Assembly (NCBI RefSeq): GCF_937915125.1
Contig: NZ_CALDMP010000033.1
Coordinates: 41,402-105,401 of the forward strand
DNA: 64,000 nucleotides
DNA from: an uncultured Ruminococcus sp.
Lineage (GTDB): Bacteria; Bacillota; Clostridia; Oscillospirales; Ruminococcaceae
Direction: 5' to 3'
Part shown: positions 62,538 to 64,000 of the stretch, piece after piece
Layout: the number at the start of each line of letters is the position of its first letter
How positions within the stretch are numbered: position 1 is the first letter of the stretch
Translations under genes and position numbers: made by a program
The notes under the pieces: model-generated
What the model saw: the letters and a program-made list of their open reading frames with translations, nothing else
Databases searched by the model: none
Told to the model about the DNA's origin: nothing

Positions 62538-63287
62538 ATGGCAAAATTTGAAATTCACGATATGGACTTGTACTATGGGACATTTCATGCGCTGAAAAAT
62601 ATCAATCTGGAACTGCCGGAGCATGAGGTAAGTGCATTTATCGGGCCGTCCGGCTGCGGCAAATCTACGCTGTTGAAGTCCCTGAACCGCATGAATGACC
62701 TGGTAGAGGGATGCAAGATCACCGGCGATATCCGTCTGGATGGGGAAGATATTTACGGCGATATGGATGTGAACATGCTGCGCAAGCGTGTGGGCATGGT
62801 ATTCCAGAAGGCGAATCCCTTTCCCATGAGCATTTATGATAACATTGCATACGGTCCCCGCACCCACGGGATTCATTCCAAGGCAAAGCTGGATGAGATC
62901 GTGGAAAAATCTCTCCGGGATGCCGCCATCTGGGATGAGGTCAAGGATCGTCTGAACAAGAGTGCTCTGGGGATGTCCGGCGGACAGCAGCAGCGTCTGT
63001 GTATTGCACGTGCACTGGCAGTGCATCCCGAGGTACTCCTCATGGATGAGCCGACTAGTGCATTGGATCCCATTTCCACATCAAAGGTGGAGGATCTGGT
63101 CATTTCACTGAAAAATGAGTATACCATTATCATTGTAACGCATAATATGCAGCAGGCGACACGTGTTTCTGACCGTACCGCATTCTTCCTCCTGGGCGAA
63201 GTGATCGAATATGCGGAAACAGAACAGCTGTTCTCCAAGCCCCAGGATAAACGTACTGAGGACTACATTTCAGGGAGGTTCGGTTAA
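62538..63287 (+). CDS. pstB: Phosphate ABC transporter ATP-binding protein PstB
   Basis: 249 residues. Walker A GPSGCGKST (about residue 36), signature MSGGQQQRLCIARAL, Walker B LLMDEPTSALDP. RBS TAGGAGAG. Overlaps phoU by one base. Confidence 0.97.
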   Translation: MAKFEIHDMDLYYGTFHALKNINLELPEHEVSAFIGPSGCGKSTLLKSLNRMNDLVEGCKITGDIRLDGEDIYGDMDVNMLRKRVGMVFQKANPFPMSIYDNIAYGPRTHGIHSKAKLDEIVEKSLRDAAIWDEVKDRLNKSALGMSGGQQQRLCIARALAVHPEVLLMDEPTSALDPISTSKVEDLVISLKNEYTIIIVTHNMQQATRVSDRTAFFLLGEVIEYAETEQLFSKPQDKRTEDYISGRFG

Positions 63288-63925
63288 TGAGAGTTTACTA
63301 CGATGCGCAGCTGGCAACATTGAATACCGATATGATCCAGATGAGCGCGCTTTGCGAGGATGCCATTTCAGTTGCCGTACAGGGAATGCTGGAGGACGAC
63401 AAAAAGCTTGCGGAAAAGGTGACCAGTATCGAACTGGAAATCGATCAGTACGAACGTGACATTGAACGTCTTTGTATGCGCCTTTTGCTGATGCAGCAGC
63501 CTGTAGCAACAGATCTGCGTGTGGTTTCCTCGGCACTGAAAATGATCTCCGATCTGGAGCGTATCGGCGACCAGGCATTCGATATTGCGGATATAACAAA
63601 GCACGTGACATTCCGGGATTTTTCCAGCAAGGTGCACATCAAGGAAATGGCAAAGGCAGTCATTACCATGGTAACAGACAGCGTGGATTCCTATGTAAAC
63701 CATGACGTTACCCTTGCAAAGAAAGTGGCAGAGGAAGACGATAAGGTGGACGCATTGTTCAGCAAGGTTCGCAGTGAACTGGCAGATCTGATCCGCACAA
63801 ATCAGGATAAGGCGGAGGATGCCCTGGATTTGCTCATGATCGCAAAATATCTGGAGCGTATCGGCGACCATGCAGTGAATGTTTCCGAGTGGGTCATTTA
63901 TGCTATTACAGGCGATCATGTGTGA
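63287..63925 (+). CDS. phoU: Phosphate transport system regulator PhoU
   Basis: 212 residues, two three-helix bundles with the paired motif ERIGDQAFDIAD and ERIGDHAVNVSEW. It modulates Pst transport and the Pho two-component signal. The TAATG overlap with pstB couples translation. No phoP-phoR pair is in the window. Confidence 0.96.
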   Translation: MRVYYDAQLATLNTDMIQMSALCEDAISVAVQGMLEDDKKLAEKVTSIELEIDQYERDIERLCMRLLLMQQPVATDLRVVSSALKMISDLERIGDQAFDIADITKHVTFRDFSSKVHIKEMAKAVITMVTDSVDSYVNHDVTLAKKVAEEDDKVDALFSKVRSELADLIRTNQDKAEDALDLLMIAKYLERIGDHAVNVSEWVIYAITGDHV

Positions 63926-63937
63926 GAAAAATCCTAT

Positions 63938-64000
63938 GGCAACACCGCACAAAGAGCGCCTGTGGGCTTTGCACGTCATATGCTTGCATCTTTTCCGTCA
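63938..64000. repeat. Dispersed repeat, family B, copy cut by window end (B5)
   Basis: Begins GGCAACACCGCACAAAGAG and continues TTTGCACGTCATATGCTTGC, matching the left part of B2 in the same orientation. The right part lies outside the window. Confidence 0.85.

Overview
The window looks like a chromosomal segment of a cellulosome-forming, anaerobic Ruminococcus (Oscillospiraceae). R. champanellensis or a close relative is my best guess, inferred only from the sequence. The reasons are three secreted proteins with Ser/Thr-rich linkers and C-terminal type-I-like dockerins (two of them GH9 cellulases), a fourth with an N-terminal dockerin-like pair, Gram-positive promoters (TTGACA/TTGCAA, 17 bp, TATAAT), strong GGAGG ribosome binding sites, AdhE/Rex fermentation genes, and a spoIIGA-sigE pair. 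Most of the sequence is ordinary chromosomal backbone. No tRNA, rRNA, CRISPR array, prophage or transposase was seen.

Layout. 1-5.5 kb: Gld-type ABC exporter operon (ATPase, permease, GldG-like, DUF4340 protein). 5.9-12 kb: VWA lipoprotein, cytosolic GH26-like hydrolase, zinc-ribbon protein, FNT channel, fluoride channel CrcB, YgjP-like metallopeptidase. 12.2-18.8 kb: two large cellulosomal GH9 enzymes. 19-20.4 kb: SAM-I riboswitch plus metK. 20.7-26.3 kb: GHL10 lipoprotein (minus strand), fhs, tsaE-tsaB, rpiB-upp. 26.4-28.3 kb (minus): ANTAR regulator with a glutamine-synthetase-like gene that has lost several catalytic residues. 28.6-34.7 kb: aldolase-like protein, small membrane protein, recD2, mreB, AEC transporter. 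35.2-40.9 kb: dockerin-like protein, aconitase, small membrane proteins, TraX-like protein, isocitrate dehydrogenase (with aconitase, the citrate-to-2-oxoglutarate branch). 41-48 kb: putative sortase substrate, rex, a probable type I toxin-antitoxin cassette, ispD-ispF, DUF3343-cysteine desulfurase, cdaA-cdaR (c-di-AMP synthesis). 48.5-51.1 kb: an 872-residue dockerin protein with no recognisable catalytic domain. 51.4-59.4 kb: sigE-spoIIGA (minus), adhE, a kinase-like gene, ECF sigma/DUF4179 pair (minus), nitroreductase (minus). 59.9-63.9 kb: pstSCAB-phoU behind Pho-box-like repeats.

How genes work together. The four dockerin proteins would be secreted and docked on scaffoldins encoded elsewhere to attack plant cell wall. 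AdhE with Rex fits NADH-driven ethanol formation. Aconitase and Icd supply 2-oxoglutarate for nitrogen assimilation, near a probable non-catalytic GS homologue paired with an ANTAR RNA-binding regulator. CdaA and CdaR make and modulate c-di-AMP, and Pst/PhoU handle phosphate.

Most noteworthy: the compact toxin/antisense-RNA cassette at 42.58-42.91 kb, whose antisense RNA repeats the toxin's own anti-Shine-Dalgarno sequence; a circularly permuted PstS; the GS pseudoenzyme candidate; the uncharacterised 872-residue dockerin protein; and several families of dispersed, non-coding, MITE/REP-like repeats in the gaps between genes.
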